Positions 23,915 through 36,336 of a stretch of 64,000 nt of DNA are shown here, piece by piece (positions within the stretch are counted from its first letter, which is position 1; the number at the start of each line of letters is the position of its first letter). A model generated the notes under the pieces. The model had not been told where the DNA came from. It made no database searches and saw nothing but the letters and a program-made list of their open reading frames with translations. This DNA is from Chlorops oryzae (lineage: Eukaryota; Arthropoda; Insecta; Diptera; Chloropidae). The position numbers and the translations under genes are program-made. Location: positions 76,662,004 to 76,726,003 of the forward strand of contig CM035807.1 of NCBI GenBank assembly GCA_020466095.1, read 5' to 3'.

Positions 23915-24625
23915 CACGGAGAGAAATAAGTTCCCGAAATATAATTGGAACCAATTACATATGTGATTGGAGCCCTGCCCCGATTGCATTATTAATTGGA
24001 GCCAATTACAATATAATTAGAAAATGAAAAATACTCAATTACTTAATTACTTATATAATTGCATTTAAATTTATCATATATGTAATTGCGTTCTGAATAC
24101 ATATGTAATTACATCTGATTACTTTTACAATTTAAAGCATTGATGCAATTATATATATGATTGTATTTATTTTACAGTTTGTTCTTATATTTCTCAAATG
24201 GTTTATAATTTCGATCGTATATAACGTGTTTGAATTTTCAAAACCCTTAGGCACTCCAAGGGGCAGGTGGACCACGAATATGACGTGGTGAAATATATTC
24301 CGCCCAATCGTGGAGAATGCCCCTTTTTATATTGCTATATAGAATGTATTTTAAATTGCAGGGGATCACAAATTTAATTAGACGCAATTATGTATATAAT
24401 TCGATACAATTACATACATCATTGCAGCCGATTATATATTTAGTTGGACGGATTTATATATGTAATTGAAATTATTTTTTTTATCATTTGATACAATTAC
24501 ATATATAATTGCAGGCAATGAAAAATATAATTGGACGCAATTATGAAAATATAATTGCATCATACGCAATTACATATGTAATCCCTGCAAATATAATTGG
24601 GTATGTGATATTTTTTCTCTGCGTG
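23915..24625. mobile_element. CACGGAGAGAAA-ended MITE, intact copy with TA duplication
   Basis: It begins CACGGAGAGAAATAAG and ends TTTTTTCTCTGCGTG, inverted termini with one mismatch over the first 12 bases. It is flanked by TA on both sides (23913-23914 and 24626-24627). The interior of about 710 bp is packed with variants of a near-palindromic AATTACATATGTAATT motif. A second copy of the same family at 45952-47956 is almost identical apart from a mariner insertion. No coding capacity. The TA target resembles Tc1/mariner-type or Mirage-type elements, but the superfamily is not proven. Confidence 0.8.
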
Positions 24626-24658
24626 TAGATTTCGGAATATTTTTGATTTTAATTCGTT

Positions 24659-24755
24659 ACGCACTGGGGAAAAACACCCGTTTTTCACATATTCATTCAA
24701 AAATAACTATATTTCGAACTATTCCGTTCAAACCTAGTGCTTTTCCCCAGTGCGT
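24659..24755. repeat. 97-bp hairpin with 15-bp perfect stem
   Basis: ACGCACTGGGGAAAA at 24659-24673 is exactly inverted at 24741-24755. It may be a very small MITE. The loop of 67 bp is unique within this window. Confidence 0.7.
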
Positions 24756-24827
24756 GATGAAAAAATCCCTGACTTAAGACTTTCGATGTATAAACTAAAA
24801 AAATCCCGGACTTTCGTTTTAGCTAAA

Positions 24828-24902
24828 ACGATGTCATGGGTAAGCACATGACTAGAAAGCGAGAGTTCTGAGGTTTCGAATTTCACACAGGGGAGAGAAA
24901 TG
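24828..24902 (+). mobile_element. Possible tRNA-like SINE head
   Basis: TAGCTAAAACG fits a loose A box. GGTTTCGAATTTC followed by ACACAGGGGAGAG fits a B box with the usual downstream stem about 60 bases later. No tail, target-site duplication or second copy is seen, so this is tentative. Confidence 0.3.
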
Positions 24903-24960
24903 AACATTGAAAAAAATATTTGAAATAATGAATACGTAAAAATCGAGAAATGCGTGTGTA

Positions 24961-25557
24961 CAGTATATTCTGCTTAGCTGCATTCAATTATTTTCCAGAC
25001 AATTTCGGGCACTTAAGCGAAAAATGCAGCTACCCGAATTTTAGATTTTAATATTATGTTTAACTTTTATATTTAACTTTTATATTTATATATTTAATTT
25101 TGTAACAAAAGGAAAACTTTTTATAACTGACTAGAAATAAAAAAATGCAATAAAGTTAAATGAAAAAATATTAAGGCTTATAGTCTTCAACCTAGCTTAA
25201 TCTTTTGAAGGTTTAAACTTTCAAATGATGGTCGCTTTGAGAGTTTAAGCCACGTTTATTAATTTTGTATCAAAATTTTTGAAAAATTCCAAAAAAGCTA
25301 AGGCATTTTAGGTCGATAGGAAAGCATTTCAAAAGATAAATTTTCAACAGGGCTGTTAAAGGAACATTTTTCTATGAAATTTTATTTCAAAACCAAAAAT
25401 ACATAGGATGCTTTTAAAGCGAATGTGCATCTAAGTTGAATGCAGTTAAAAGAGAAATTTTCATACAAATACAGACAAAAATGCTGCCATAGCATATTTT
25501 TGTGCAGGTAACTTACATGTGCACTAAAGTGCGAAGGCAGCTAAGCAGAATATACTG
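24961..25557. mobile_element. pogo-like MITE, 597 bp
   Basis: CAGTATATTCTGCTTAGCTG (24961-24980, plus one more C) is perfectly inverted at 25537-25557, with TA on each side (24959-24960 and 25558-25559). The terminus closely resembles what I recall of the Drosophila pogo inverted repeat (CAGTATAATTCGCTTAGCTG), and pogo also duplicates TA. GCAGCTACCC (about 25026) and GGCAGCTAAG (about 25536) look like subterminal repeats that could bind transposase. No transposase frame remains. It would be mobilised by a pogo/Tigger-family enzyme with a CENP-B-type DNA-binding domain encoded elsewhere. Confidence 0.8.
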
Positions 25558-25639
25558 TACATCAATCAATAAATTTTTTAACAGCATACGATTATAAATA
25601 TCACTAAAAATTTTTGATTCTTTTTAAACTCATAAATTC

Positions 25640-25925
25640 GAGTACGATGGGATCCATATATGGCTCTTAGATGATCGGGGAAAAGAGTCAAATATGAGTG
25701 CGGTAGGAGTCATATATGGTTCATATTAGGAAGGAAATAAGAGTCAGATATGAGAGCAGAAAGAGTCATATATGACTGCAATATGTTCTCCTTCGTTATA
25801 TGACTTCGGACTCATATAAGACGACATTCACAAGAAGGGAAACACGCTCTTTAAGACACTTTAAACGAGTTCATTATGGGGCTCCGACTCCTATTAGGAG
25901 TCATATGTGAGCTTTTGTAATGTTT
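25640..25925. repeat. Degenerate GAGTCATATATGACTC-type repeat cluster
   Basis: At least seven related segments occur in both orientations: CCATATATGGCTC, GAGTCAAATATGAG, GAGTCATATATGGTTC, GAGTCAGATATGAG, GAGTCATATATGAC, GGACTCATATAAG and AGGAGTCATATGTGAGC. The motif is itself nearly palindromic. It may be the decayed core of a DNA transposon. Confidence 0.5.
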
Positions 25926-26059
25926 ACTGCGTATGAATTCATTCACTAATTAATCAGTCGTCGAAAGTACACTTTGACCAGTATTATTTGTACACAAAAA
26001 CTTCGGATTATCATCTTAAGACGATGAATTCTTTTAATAGAGTCAAAACTATCATGTAC

Positions 26060-26890
26060 TTCTGATACATCAAGTTTCATTTTAAGAACCAGATGTTTTA
26101 TCGGCATCAAGTTGATAGATCACTTAAGAACAATTTCGTCCATCTTAAGTCAAAAGGACGTACTGCGATAATAGAATTTTGGATTTAGATAATCGACCCT
26201 TCAAGAATTTAAAAATTTAGTAAATCAAATTCTTATTAGGTAGAGCTTTAAACCTAATGCTGTATTAACAAAATCAATGTGCTGGATATAAATTACTTGT
26301 AATTCGGATAATGTATTGAACTTTTACCAATAATACGTGTTAAAATATGAAGGCATAATCCTAAAGGAGATTCTTGCATTAAATTGTCATAATAGTTAAA
26401 AATTGCAATTCATTTTACCCATCATGGATATATAGATATATCGATGTTTGACACTTTGAAACTTATGTACCACTATCTTGATAGTCGAATCTTGTTACAA
26501 CTATATTTCTTCAAAGCCTACAGACAGAGACAGGCCAAGTGACAGGTCGGCTGTAAGAAAAATTTCGTCGCATCATTAAGTCCACAAAGCGTACTCCATT
26601 CTAAATGGGATTAATAATCGCTAAGAAAAAAAAGACAACTATAGGTAGAGCCTATGCTGTATAGAAAATCTCGTGCTGGATATAAATTATGTAAATTCGG
26701 AAATTTTGCCTTTTACCAATGACATCACTGTGTTAAAAATAAGGCATTCCGTAAGGAGTTCTTCGCATGAAATTTCTGTAGAAAAATGCAGATTTTTCCC
26801 ACTGGGATATAGAATATTTCTTCAGCTTTATTTTATCCCACTACTCTTGAATCGAACTTGAAAAATTTTATAACAGACATGATAAGGTAG
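26060..26890. repeat. Noisy tandem duplication, about 2 x 420 bp
   Basis: Blocks recur about 410-440 bp apart with many small indels. Examples are GGTAGAGC...GCTGTAT (26238 and 26644), GTGCTGGATATAAATTA (26279 and 26672), GTGTTAAAA (26336 and 26730), and CTTGATAGTCGAATCTTG (26478) against CTCTTGAATCGAACTTG (26841). The indel-rich divergence resembles unpolished long-read consensus. No gene. Confidence 0.6.
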
Positions 26891-28596
26891 GGAGGGGGAT
26901 CTATTACTTTACATGAAATATTTCAACCATGAGAAAAGGTTAAAATTTATGTAAATAACGCCGCGTTAATTTATACTTAATTTCAATACTTTCAAAGAAG
27001 TTTTTCAACAAAAGAAAATAAGTAAACTATAAAAGTACTCATTAAAGCTGTATAGATGCATTTTCACGATCTGTCGTGTTGTTAGAACTTTTCAATTTGA
27101 AATATCTCCATTCAAATCTTAACGAATCCAGTACACCGAGTTTCAGAAGTTTCCTTTCTCCTTCGTCTCCTCTGCTATGGGTATTTAACTGAATGTGTTT
27201 ATTTAAAATTTCGAGGGAAAATGCTGATTGTTCAATGGGCCGGAAAGAGATTAAATGTATCTTAGGAAAGTTCCTCGTGCGCTAAGATTAAATCATTTTC
27301 GGATTGGATTGACGTCACAGAGCGAAATAATTGGAATTTTTTCGGCTTCGATTCGCCCACTGAAGGATATTCCCGATTCAACTTTGTATTTGGAATTTTT
27401 ACCATTTACTTATTTATTTTTTCTATTTTAACAACTTACGCCTTGGACTCATAAATTTGATTAAGCCCAAGAGCAATTATTCAAAGCAATAAATATGGTT
27501 TGTATGTGTGTATGTATATATGAATCTATGTAATATCCAACGGAATCATGAAAGCGAATATTGTTACCGAAAATGAATCTGCGTTGTGGAGCAGCTGTTG
27601 CTGTTGCTGTTTCTGTTGCGTTTGTTCCCCCAAATGTCTGTCTGAAATGTTTATGCGATAATTAGAATCAAGAATAAATTGTTAGCAATGGTGTCATGCT
27701 TTTAATTACGCGCAACAACATCAAGCACGATTACCCGACATCGACAGCGACAGCGGAAAGAGGAACGAATGCTTTCGAGGAGTGACGGAACTAAAATCGT
27801 TTTCTCCATCATCAGTGTCTTCAATTTTATCATAATATCATAAAGAGTTTTAACGGCGAACCGGCATTCCAGCCAGCATTTGTCTGACCGACAGCTGCGT
27901 TTTGTTGCTGGGTGCAGTTGTGCTAAATGAGCGACATCTTCACTCAAAGATTGCGCTTTATTTTATAATTTTTTTTTATCGAACTGAGCATAATTTCATT
28001 GGAAGTACAAAATTTGCTCTTTCATTTTTGGCTGGATTGCCAAATGTTATGGACTTTAAAAAATCGAGCTGGGATTGAAAAACATCAGCATTCAGATTAT
28101 TTTCATTTATAGCATGAGATTGTTGACCTTCGTATCTTTTGAAAGACTTGAAAATTTTAGAGAAAACATTTCACTATGCTTTTGGAGCAATGGTTGTTCA
28201 AACGAAAAGCGAAATAAGCGGGTTGGTTGAGCCACTAACTATACTATGAAAATTTATGTGTATAATAAATACCTATAAATGAAATAATCATAAAATTAAT
28301 TGGGAACATTTTTGATGGCATTTGGAAGTGTAGAAATGAATGTTAGACTTTGAATCTTATACCGTCAATAAGGAAGTGAGTTCAATATGAGTTATTTATG
28401 GCATAAAATAAATTGGTCTAAAGACTGAGATATGTAGTTGCATATGAGATATCTGTAGGCACATAAGTGTAACATTTCTGGTGTATTTTATTATGAGGAT
28501 TTTGTAAGGTCATTCTATGTAGGTATATCGCTTCAGTGTCTGTTAATTCCTCAATTGAATTTTTACGGTGAAAACATCAAGTAGATAACTGTTTAC
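26891..28596. other. No gene seen
   Basis: AT-rich. A TGTTGC-rich patch lies at about 27595-27630. The frame at 27702-27947 (minus) has Arg/Cys repeats from a GCGACA-type tract and no domain. Confidence 0.5.
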
Positions 28597-28770
28597 AGGC
28601 CCGTACGCAAGGGGAGGGGCTTCGCTATTCCTGCGAGCATTGTACCGCCTCAGAAGAGCGAATGTGTCAAATTTGAATAACTAAAACCTTTTCGGAAAAC
28701 CAAGCTACGCAGTTTAAAGCTTTGCGATAAAGGATATTTTTCGATCTACTCCTTACCCTCCTAGTCTCAC
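28597..28770. repeat. Dispersed repeat shared with 55860-56000
   Basis: GTACCGCCTCAGAAGAGCGA, a TGTCAAA block and AATAACTAAAA here match GTACCGCCTCAGAAAAAACGA and the same following blocks at about 55890. CAGGCCCGTACGCAAGGG at 28599 resembles a hAT-type end, but no inverted partner is visible. Confidence 0.5.
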
Positions 28771-31700
28771 ACCCACTCCGTCTCCCCTCTCCCACTATAC
28801 GTTAATATTAAGACATACTTCAACGTCTTTCTTTTCGACATTCCACTTGATGTGGTGGCCACAAGGTCTTCCCTTTAAAAGGCTGCAATATAGATGGATA
28901 CATCCTTGCCTTATAGAAAATCACCCGCAGTTCCAGGTCAATTAAACAAAGCCACTCTGCACACAAATCATAAAGGGAAAACTCATATTGCCCAGTTCAA
29001 CAAACTTTTTCGAACAAAGCTAGAACATGGAAAGCGATTGACAGTGACTTTGGTTTTTATTTCTTTATTTTTGTTGGAATTAATTGCTCAATAATCCCCC
29101 TTAGGATAAGTAGTTCCTCAAAAAACATTTTCCGCTAAATCATTAAGTCAGTTGCCGTGCAAAGTTCCGGGCATCCATTAATAACGAAGTCCAAATCGTA
29201 GTCGTCGAGAAGAGCAAACGTGATGCGCCGAACTCGAGGGCTCACGTATTTAAATCATGAATCATAATGCCCGTGAGCCGGAGTCGGGCCGTAATCGAAG
29301 TGGGAATTTTATGGGGGAGGAAAAAGGTAAGAAAATAATCGATGAAGTTTTATGCGCTCACATAAAGCACGAAACTTATAAGACAGCCGACAGTGGGGGA
29401 CGATAGAAGAATAAATTTCGACTAAAGCAACAGTAGAATTATTGAGAAAAAATATTTTATTTTAAATAATTTCAAATAACGTGAGTGCTGGCTTATCAGA
29501 AAAAAAAAGAAAAAAGAAAAAAAATGGGCGTTGCCATAACCAAGGTCGATCAAACCAATCGCAAGCTCATCTCCATAAGTACTTCCAATAATGCGGCCTC
29601 CATCGGCTGTTTGACCTGCAGCAACATCCAAAGCCAATAAAGCCACTATTAATTATGACTTTATTGAGCTATCGGATGCTACTCCGATGCGATAGCATTG
29701 AATTTCCAGGCTTAAAGCATTGGCGGTCGCCTTATGGGCAATGCGGTCAATAAGCTGAAAGCCGCAAATATTTAAATCACTAATTTCGTAATGCCTAATG
29801 AGTGCGATTTCGGGTCTATTGGTCGGAAATACAAAGTTTTTGGAATTTCGAATCAATTTAATAAATTTTATTTTTGTTTTTTTGTTGCGATGACCTTTCA
29901 ACACGTTGCGCTTCCAACGAAATGAATAAATAACTGAACGAAACTTTTTTTCATGAATCTGGCATTTTGGCCACGGTCTTTTGATGTTTCTTCGCTTTCG
30001 ACCGCCTTTGGAAGTGAAAGGCTTCACCACAGAAGCTGTGACTGATGATAAATAATTTCTGATGATGCTTCAAAAGGTTGAAGCTTCATTTAAAACAAAC
30101 AAAAAGAAAAAAAAACCAGTGAAGCTTCTATTTTCGGAATAACTGAAAACATTGTTTTAAACGTAATGCAAACATACGTCAATGGCAAATTATTGGTGTC
30201 GATTTAGAATGTAATGTTGTTCAACCGGTCAACTTTTATTTACTCAGTCCCTTACTGCGTAATATTGTCAAGCCCGGATAAAAGTACGGTCAAATATGAG
30301 CCTTCAGGACAAAAGTTATTTTATCCCAATAGGTTTTTGGTAAAATAAGGAATCACAGTGCCTATAATTTTGATTGATGTTGTGTTTTAACCCATTTAAA
30401 GCCGTTGCAGGTACTTTTGTGGGTACACACAATGATCACCATAGACGATCGGTTCGTATCTACAATAAAAAAAGAGCTTTTATCTTATGGAAGATTTAAA
30501 AAATTTATTGGCGGGTTACACGTTTTTCCTAATTTGTCGGGCCTTGGGGTTTAAGATAACACAACTACACCTTTTTAAATAAATGTTTTCCTATTTTTGA
30601 TCAGTTTCTTATCAAATCAAAAAGTAGAAGGAGGGATGGTTGATGGTTGAACTTTGGAGGCGTCTTAATAGGTCTACTGCACGTCTCTGATGCATAAAAT
30701 TCAAACATGATTTTAGGGATTAACAGAAAGACTCTTACAGGGATCTATTGAAACAAGGAAAATATGTTGAGAGGTCCACCAATGTAGATGGCCCTTTAGG
30801 GGTTCAAAATGACAATAGTCTTTTTTCTGAATACACATTTGATTGCGTTTGAAATTAGATCTGATAATAACAGGTGTGTAATGAAAACAGAATATACATA
30901 AGAACAAAAAGAGCCACTAGAAAGTGAAGTTAAAAAAACATTTTGGAAAATCTGATCATGCTTTTTTGAATTACAACTTCACTATATATTATTTTTCCTC
31001 CCTTTTGTTTTAATTTTTTCAATTTCCCAAAGGGATTATTTCGCCGAAATAAAATAAAATTGAATGAATTAATAAATAAATAAAGCCCTAAATGAATCAA
31101 TTTCAATAAAAATGAAATATTTTGACTTTCGATTCGAATTCGTTTTTCAAAGGAAATTGTAATGTAAACGAAAAATCCACTAAGCAAGGCCAATTTTTTG
31201 TATGTATGTGGAAGAATATCGTGGTCGATTTGCTGATTGCATTTTCCTTTGTCGCTTTTCACTTTGTCAATGCACTTTTTTATAAGATTTTTTTTGATTT
31301 TTGTTTTTTGCCTTTGATGCTTTTAATGCTTTACATTTTACGTTTTATTTCCTTTCCCCGATTTATGGATGCAGGTTTTTCGATGTCGAATTTTTTGTTT
31401 GTTTTTGTGAATGTCTGAAGAGAGTGGATTTTCAGCTTTTTTGTAACATTTGCAGAGAAGAGTTCACTTTATGAGGATTAACTTCCTTTTAACGAATGAT
31501 CATTGGAAAGACAAGTGAGCGGATAGTGATTTCCGGATAAAAAGTTTATTGCTCTTTAAGAAGTTTATGTGGACTTCAATGTGCACATACATATTGCTAG
31601 GATTTCGTTCAGGATTTCATTCTCTCAACACTCTTTGGAAGCACGGAAAAAATATTCCATGAAAAGATTTTAAAAACGTTAATAGTAGGGAAAAATTCCA

Positions 31701-34570
31701 AAAGTTATTTGACATACTTTAATGCGGTTGAAAGATTCCACTTCTCGTTCAACTAAAAAAAAAAATCAAAATTTTTCTGTTTGTCTAAATGTCCATTACG
31801 TGTGCGAATGAGCAAAAAAAAAAAAAAATCATTACGAAACAAGAGAAAGAAACAAATGCCGGGAACAATGGACCAGTGGCACAAAGAATAATTAAATTTT
31901 CACTTGCAATGCCCGCTCTAAAAATAGAGTACGCTGAGCTTATTTTTTTTTCATTTTTCTTTGTAATGTTAAATAAAGCTTTGCCGCAGGCAAGTATAAT
32001 GCGAGAAAGCACCCGATCGGAACGTTAAGAAAGCATGACAAGGAGCATAAAATGCTAAAACGAATTCTTTTAGAGAGAAAAACAATTTTTTCTTTTGAAG
32101 GCACGTTCAAACCGAAAGAACATTTTGAAATTGACACACTTCGACCTGTTGTTAGCTTCATGCTTCAATTATTTTTCCAGCTGGGTGAATCTTTTGCATA
32201 AAGGTCTACAAATATGATGAGCGTTGGTATCAGCGGCGTAGAGAGCTTACACCTCACCAGGGGTAAGATGGGTATTGCACACAAAAGTATTGCGTGCTTT
32301 ATAAGTCATTATAGGAAAAATTGAATACGATTCATCCCCTGCTCGACTACGCCGCTGATGAATGTCTTTGCATCAAAATATGTTTATAAATTCTAAGGCG
32401 TAAGGTGTAGAAAAGTAGTAATTTTGAAGAGCTTTTGTGCCCAACAGATTTGTATTACTGCCAATGAAAGGGAGAGAGAGAGAGAGAGGGGGGTGGGAGA
32501 AAGCAGAGGCGAATACTGCTAGCCATTACTTCTGAACATGAACCCACTTTACACCCACTGGCTTTGATGGCAACAATAGTGTGGCAATCGTTTCAACGTT
32601 GCCTTTTACCGTAGGTACATGCCATTATCTATCCAGTGTAGTCTAGACGCGTGTATGTACCTTCAATGCTTGTTCGTTGAAAGCTTTCTCGTTTATTTTC
32701 ATGCAAAGTTGGTAGAAAAACCACTCAATGAAAACTATGTGTAAGATAAATGTAGTGTGCCGAACAATAGCGCAAATGTTTTTCCAAATACTGTAATCGC
32801 AATTAATATGCGATGAAGCAACATGTTGCCGCAACGCCCGCTCGCTTAAAATCAATATATGAGATCCATTCGTTCGTTCATTCATTCATTCATTCATTTC
32901 TATGCGCAATGGCATTCGGTGATAATAAGAAAGATTATCAGAAATGGATTGTCACGAAATAAGGCGATTAAACACACATATGCACATATATACATACGCA
33001 CATACGAACACACAAACATAAGAATGGCTTGTATGCTTTGGGGTTATTTGTTTTTATGGGCCGAAAAATCATTTCCTTTCGATACGTAATTCGTATGTTG
33101 AGACAACTGAGGCCAAAGCACGCTCCAGGAATAGACTTCCGGAGAATAATTAATTCACGAATTTCGTAAAACGTTTTCTTAAGGAATTTCGACCACGATG
33201 CGCAAGAAAGCAAGAAATAATGAGCTTCTACTCAAGTGATAATCAAAAAGAAGTGATTATGATTCTATTGGTAAATATAAGAACAAGTATTAAATGACTA
33301 TTGGCCATGTTATAAGCGCTCCAGGATTTCAAGAGACTTTTGAATTGGATCACATCGTGTCTATACGAGACCTCATAGCCTTTGAGTGTAGTGGCTCGAG
33401 TAAAACCATATCAGTTTTATAGAAAATTTAAAATTTGCAGCAAATTCATGAAATTTTGTTCACGCAGAGTACTGATACCCTCATTACAATACCTCAACCA
33501 CTGTAAGACTTTGAAAAGCGACCTCTCAAATATCAGGCGAATCTTAGGTATACAGAGTTTTTGCATGGCATATCCCCATTATAGTTTTTTATAAGCCAAT
33601 GTTTTCTGGCGTTCGCGTCCTGCTACTAATTCACAAACAACTTATATTCCATATAAATACGTATGCACATATGAACATACTTATATCATTTGTTGGTAAA
33701 GAATGCGCCCATACCACAAAAAATGACGGGGCGATTCATTTGAATATAAGTATGAGGAATTTGCTCAGAGAATTTTGAGAAAAGGCTTTTCTGTGTTATT
33801 AAAATCATCTTTAACCCTCTCAAACTCCCGCACAAAGATGGAATAACATATCCTTACATACATAAATTCAACAAAATCCAAAGACAGCGTCTTTTCAAAT
33901 CCCTTCAAATCTTCTTTGCCAGCAGAATGAGAAAATTATTTATTCCAATGAAACATTCAAATATTTGGCACGCGTCAACACAAGGAATTTGACAGACGAC
34001 GAACGTGAGAAAAAAATCGTGAATCTGAGATGGAGAATTCTTTTAAATTCTCAGTCAAATAAAATATTTGTGCTTAAAATAAAATTTTCAGTTTAAAAAT
34101 AAAATTTTTTAACAAACTCGAGGAAGAATGGCTTCCTTCCGATTGGGCGCGTTGTTTCTTTGTTTGCGCAATATTTTCGATAAATTTTGCAACAGTCCAT
34201 GCAACAGGCTTCGTTGCTCCTTCAGGCTTTAAAAAGGCTTATAAAAACAATGAACATCTCCGCTAAAGGGACCGATGGTAAATGACGTTAATCTACTTTA
34301 AATAGGAAGCTTTTGTCAACTACAGCCACATTTAACCGTTCGACATAATGCCTGGATTTGAACGGTGCAGGAATTCCTGCAAATACTCAACACATCCAGA
34401 CATATGAAGAAATTTTCAATCAGCTGAGATTTTAATTATACCTGGTTTTGTATGTTTGCATGCATTGAATTTTTCCATTAAATGCTGCGCTATTAGAAAC
34501 TAGGTTCTTATACTACTTGATATTACCTGCATATTGTACTCATATTTTGAAATGCTACAAGCTATCGACG
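28771..34570. other. Long stretch without a supported gene
   Basis: It holds (AG)n at about 32468-32488, (CATT)n at about 32877-32898 and several A/T homopolymers. The minus frame at 29653-30030 (125 codons) and the more GC-rich short frame at 29520-29646 (minus) are the best open reading frames. Neither shows a domain, a splice context or a recognisable start environment, so neither is called as a gene. Confidence 0.5.
32231..32357. mobile_element. 127-bp hAT-like MITE
   Basis: CAGCGGCGTAG at 32231-32241 is perfectly inverted at 32347-32357 (CTACGCCGCTG). The CAG...CTG ends and the short length suit a hAT-type MITE. The flanking 8-mers (GTTGGTAT and ATGAATGT) do not match, so the target-site duplication is lost or the ends are slightly misplaced. 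Confidence 0.6.
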
Positions 34571-35418
34571 CACTGTTGCCAGGATATTAGGGGATATATT
34601 GACTGAATGCCTTAAAAAAAGGCTAAAGTAACCACAAATCTGATTTTTGAATCGGAACAAGTTTACTTTACGGGCGTTTCTGCGATTTTTATTTTTGCAA
34701 ATGTGCGAAAAAATTTGCAAATTCCAAATCTGCAATCAGGCGTGGCCTTGTTTAGGATGAATTGTGACTTAAAAATTGCCGAGTATCCCCTAAATTTCCC
34801 CCGTATTTTGATATCTTTTGTGCTGCCAGACTAATTAGCCTTGCATTTTTATAAGAAAATTTTTTAAATTGTTTTTAGTGATGCCACTTATTTAAGAAGC
34901 TTAGAATTAACGATTTTATGAAACTATTTATAGAACAGCAGCCCATATCAACACAATTGAGTCGATATGGCGGCATGCGAAGCCATTTTTGCTGAAGTAC
35001 TCCAGGCGGAAATCATTTCTTCGGAGTAATTTGGCGAAATTTATGTTTCTGCGAGAATGCAGAGCTAGTAATTCAAATCCCCTCGTGGATTTTTTAAGGT
35101 CCCTGCAGAGGTCTACCAGTCCGTGAGGTAGCAGCATCGGTTATCGGAGGAAACAGTGATGTTGAGGATGACGCAGATAGCGGCGCTAACACCCCTTGAA
35201 TGTCCACAAATCGGTCCTTTTGAGGAGCACCAAGAGAATACCAAAGAGTAGAAAATCTGAAGCATTAAAAATAGCTCGACTTTTGAGGTGAATTTTTAAT
35301 TTTCTCCAAATGATGGTCACGAACGACGAAGCCTTTGAATCTTCTAAAAACCGAAACTTGGTCTCATAAATATTCCTTTAGAGATATCCCCCTAAGTTTA
35401 CCGAAACTGGCAACAGTG
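34571..35418. mobile_element. 848-bp element with CACTGTTGCCAG termini
   Basis: CACTGTTGCCAG at 34571-34582 is exactly inverted at 35407-35418. Adjacent subterminal blocks (TATTAGGGGATAT on the left, ATATCCCCCTAAG on the right) are also inverted. It carries a segment (34655-34745, with TTTACTTTACGGGCGTTTC and CCAAATCTGCAATCAG) that also occurs in reverse at 61231-61320. No transposase domain is seen in its frames. The termini resemble those of the smaller element at 37458. Confidence 0.6.
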
Positions 35419-36305
35419 AGTCATGGTTTCATTGACATTTCTTTCACTGTAATTTTGGATTTGGTAAATATAAAAAAAAAAAAAAGGAATTGATAAAACA
35501 ATATTTGAGATATCGAATGCATAACAATTTGATAAAGTTTAATTTTTTGCGGAACGATTTATCCTCTTAGATTCAGTTTTGAATGGCATCAATCAAACAC
35601 TCAATAAGTTTTTTATTAATTTGATTGGCGAAAAAATTGCTTACCTTTTCTGTATTCGTTTGGAAGTAGTAAACCATGATGAACATCCAAACTGCGCTGA
35701 CGAAGACTATCAACTTCACATTCCGTCGCATGATTTTTGTTGTTGTTTTTGTTGTTTAATTGGTTTAGTTAATACTTAAAAATTTGTCGAAGGTTAATGG
35801 ACTTGAAGGGTTTTTTCTCCTTCTCCCTTTTATTGATAATTTTTAAAATTGTTATTCGTACATTAATTATTCGATTGCGTTAAGCTGTTAAAAGGAAAAT
35901 CAAAAATAGTAATATATGTATGTGTCCATAATATATTATATTGAAAACGTTCAAGGACCCAATGGATTTGTTTTTATCAAAAAAATATTTTATAATTTTC
36001 AGCCGATAAGTTTAATTGTGATTATTCTGTTCATGAAAACAACGAATTTATCGAATAAAATCACTCGGGGATTCACATTTGCGGATATTCATAAACGGTA
36101 ATTAAGCTCGTATATTAATATGTATATATAATTTTAATATATTTTAAATGAAGTTCCTGTCATCGTGGCTTTCGCCAATAAATTTTTTAATATAAATATT
36201 CAATTTTATTCCATCGTGTTCAAGTGACATCGCACTTCAGTGCACAAATATAAAGTGACACGCTATGCATGCTAGGATCGCTCGGCTAGATACAAGCTGC
36301 GCATG

Positions 36306-36336
<31 letters not shown>

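Noticed and set aside
29653..30030. A 125-codon minus-strand frame, Lys/Arg/Asn-rich
   Set aside because: No domain, no splice-site context, and composition typical of open frames in AT-rich DNA. The neighbouring frame at 29422-29646 ends in a poly-Phe tract from a T run.
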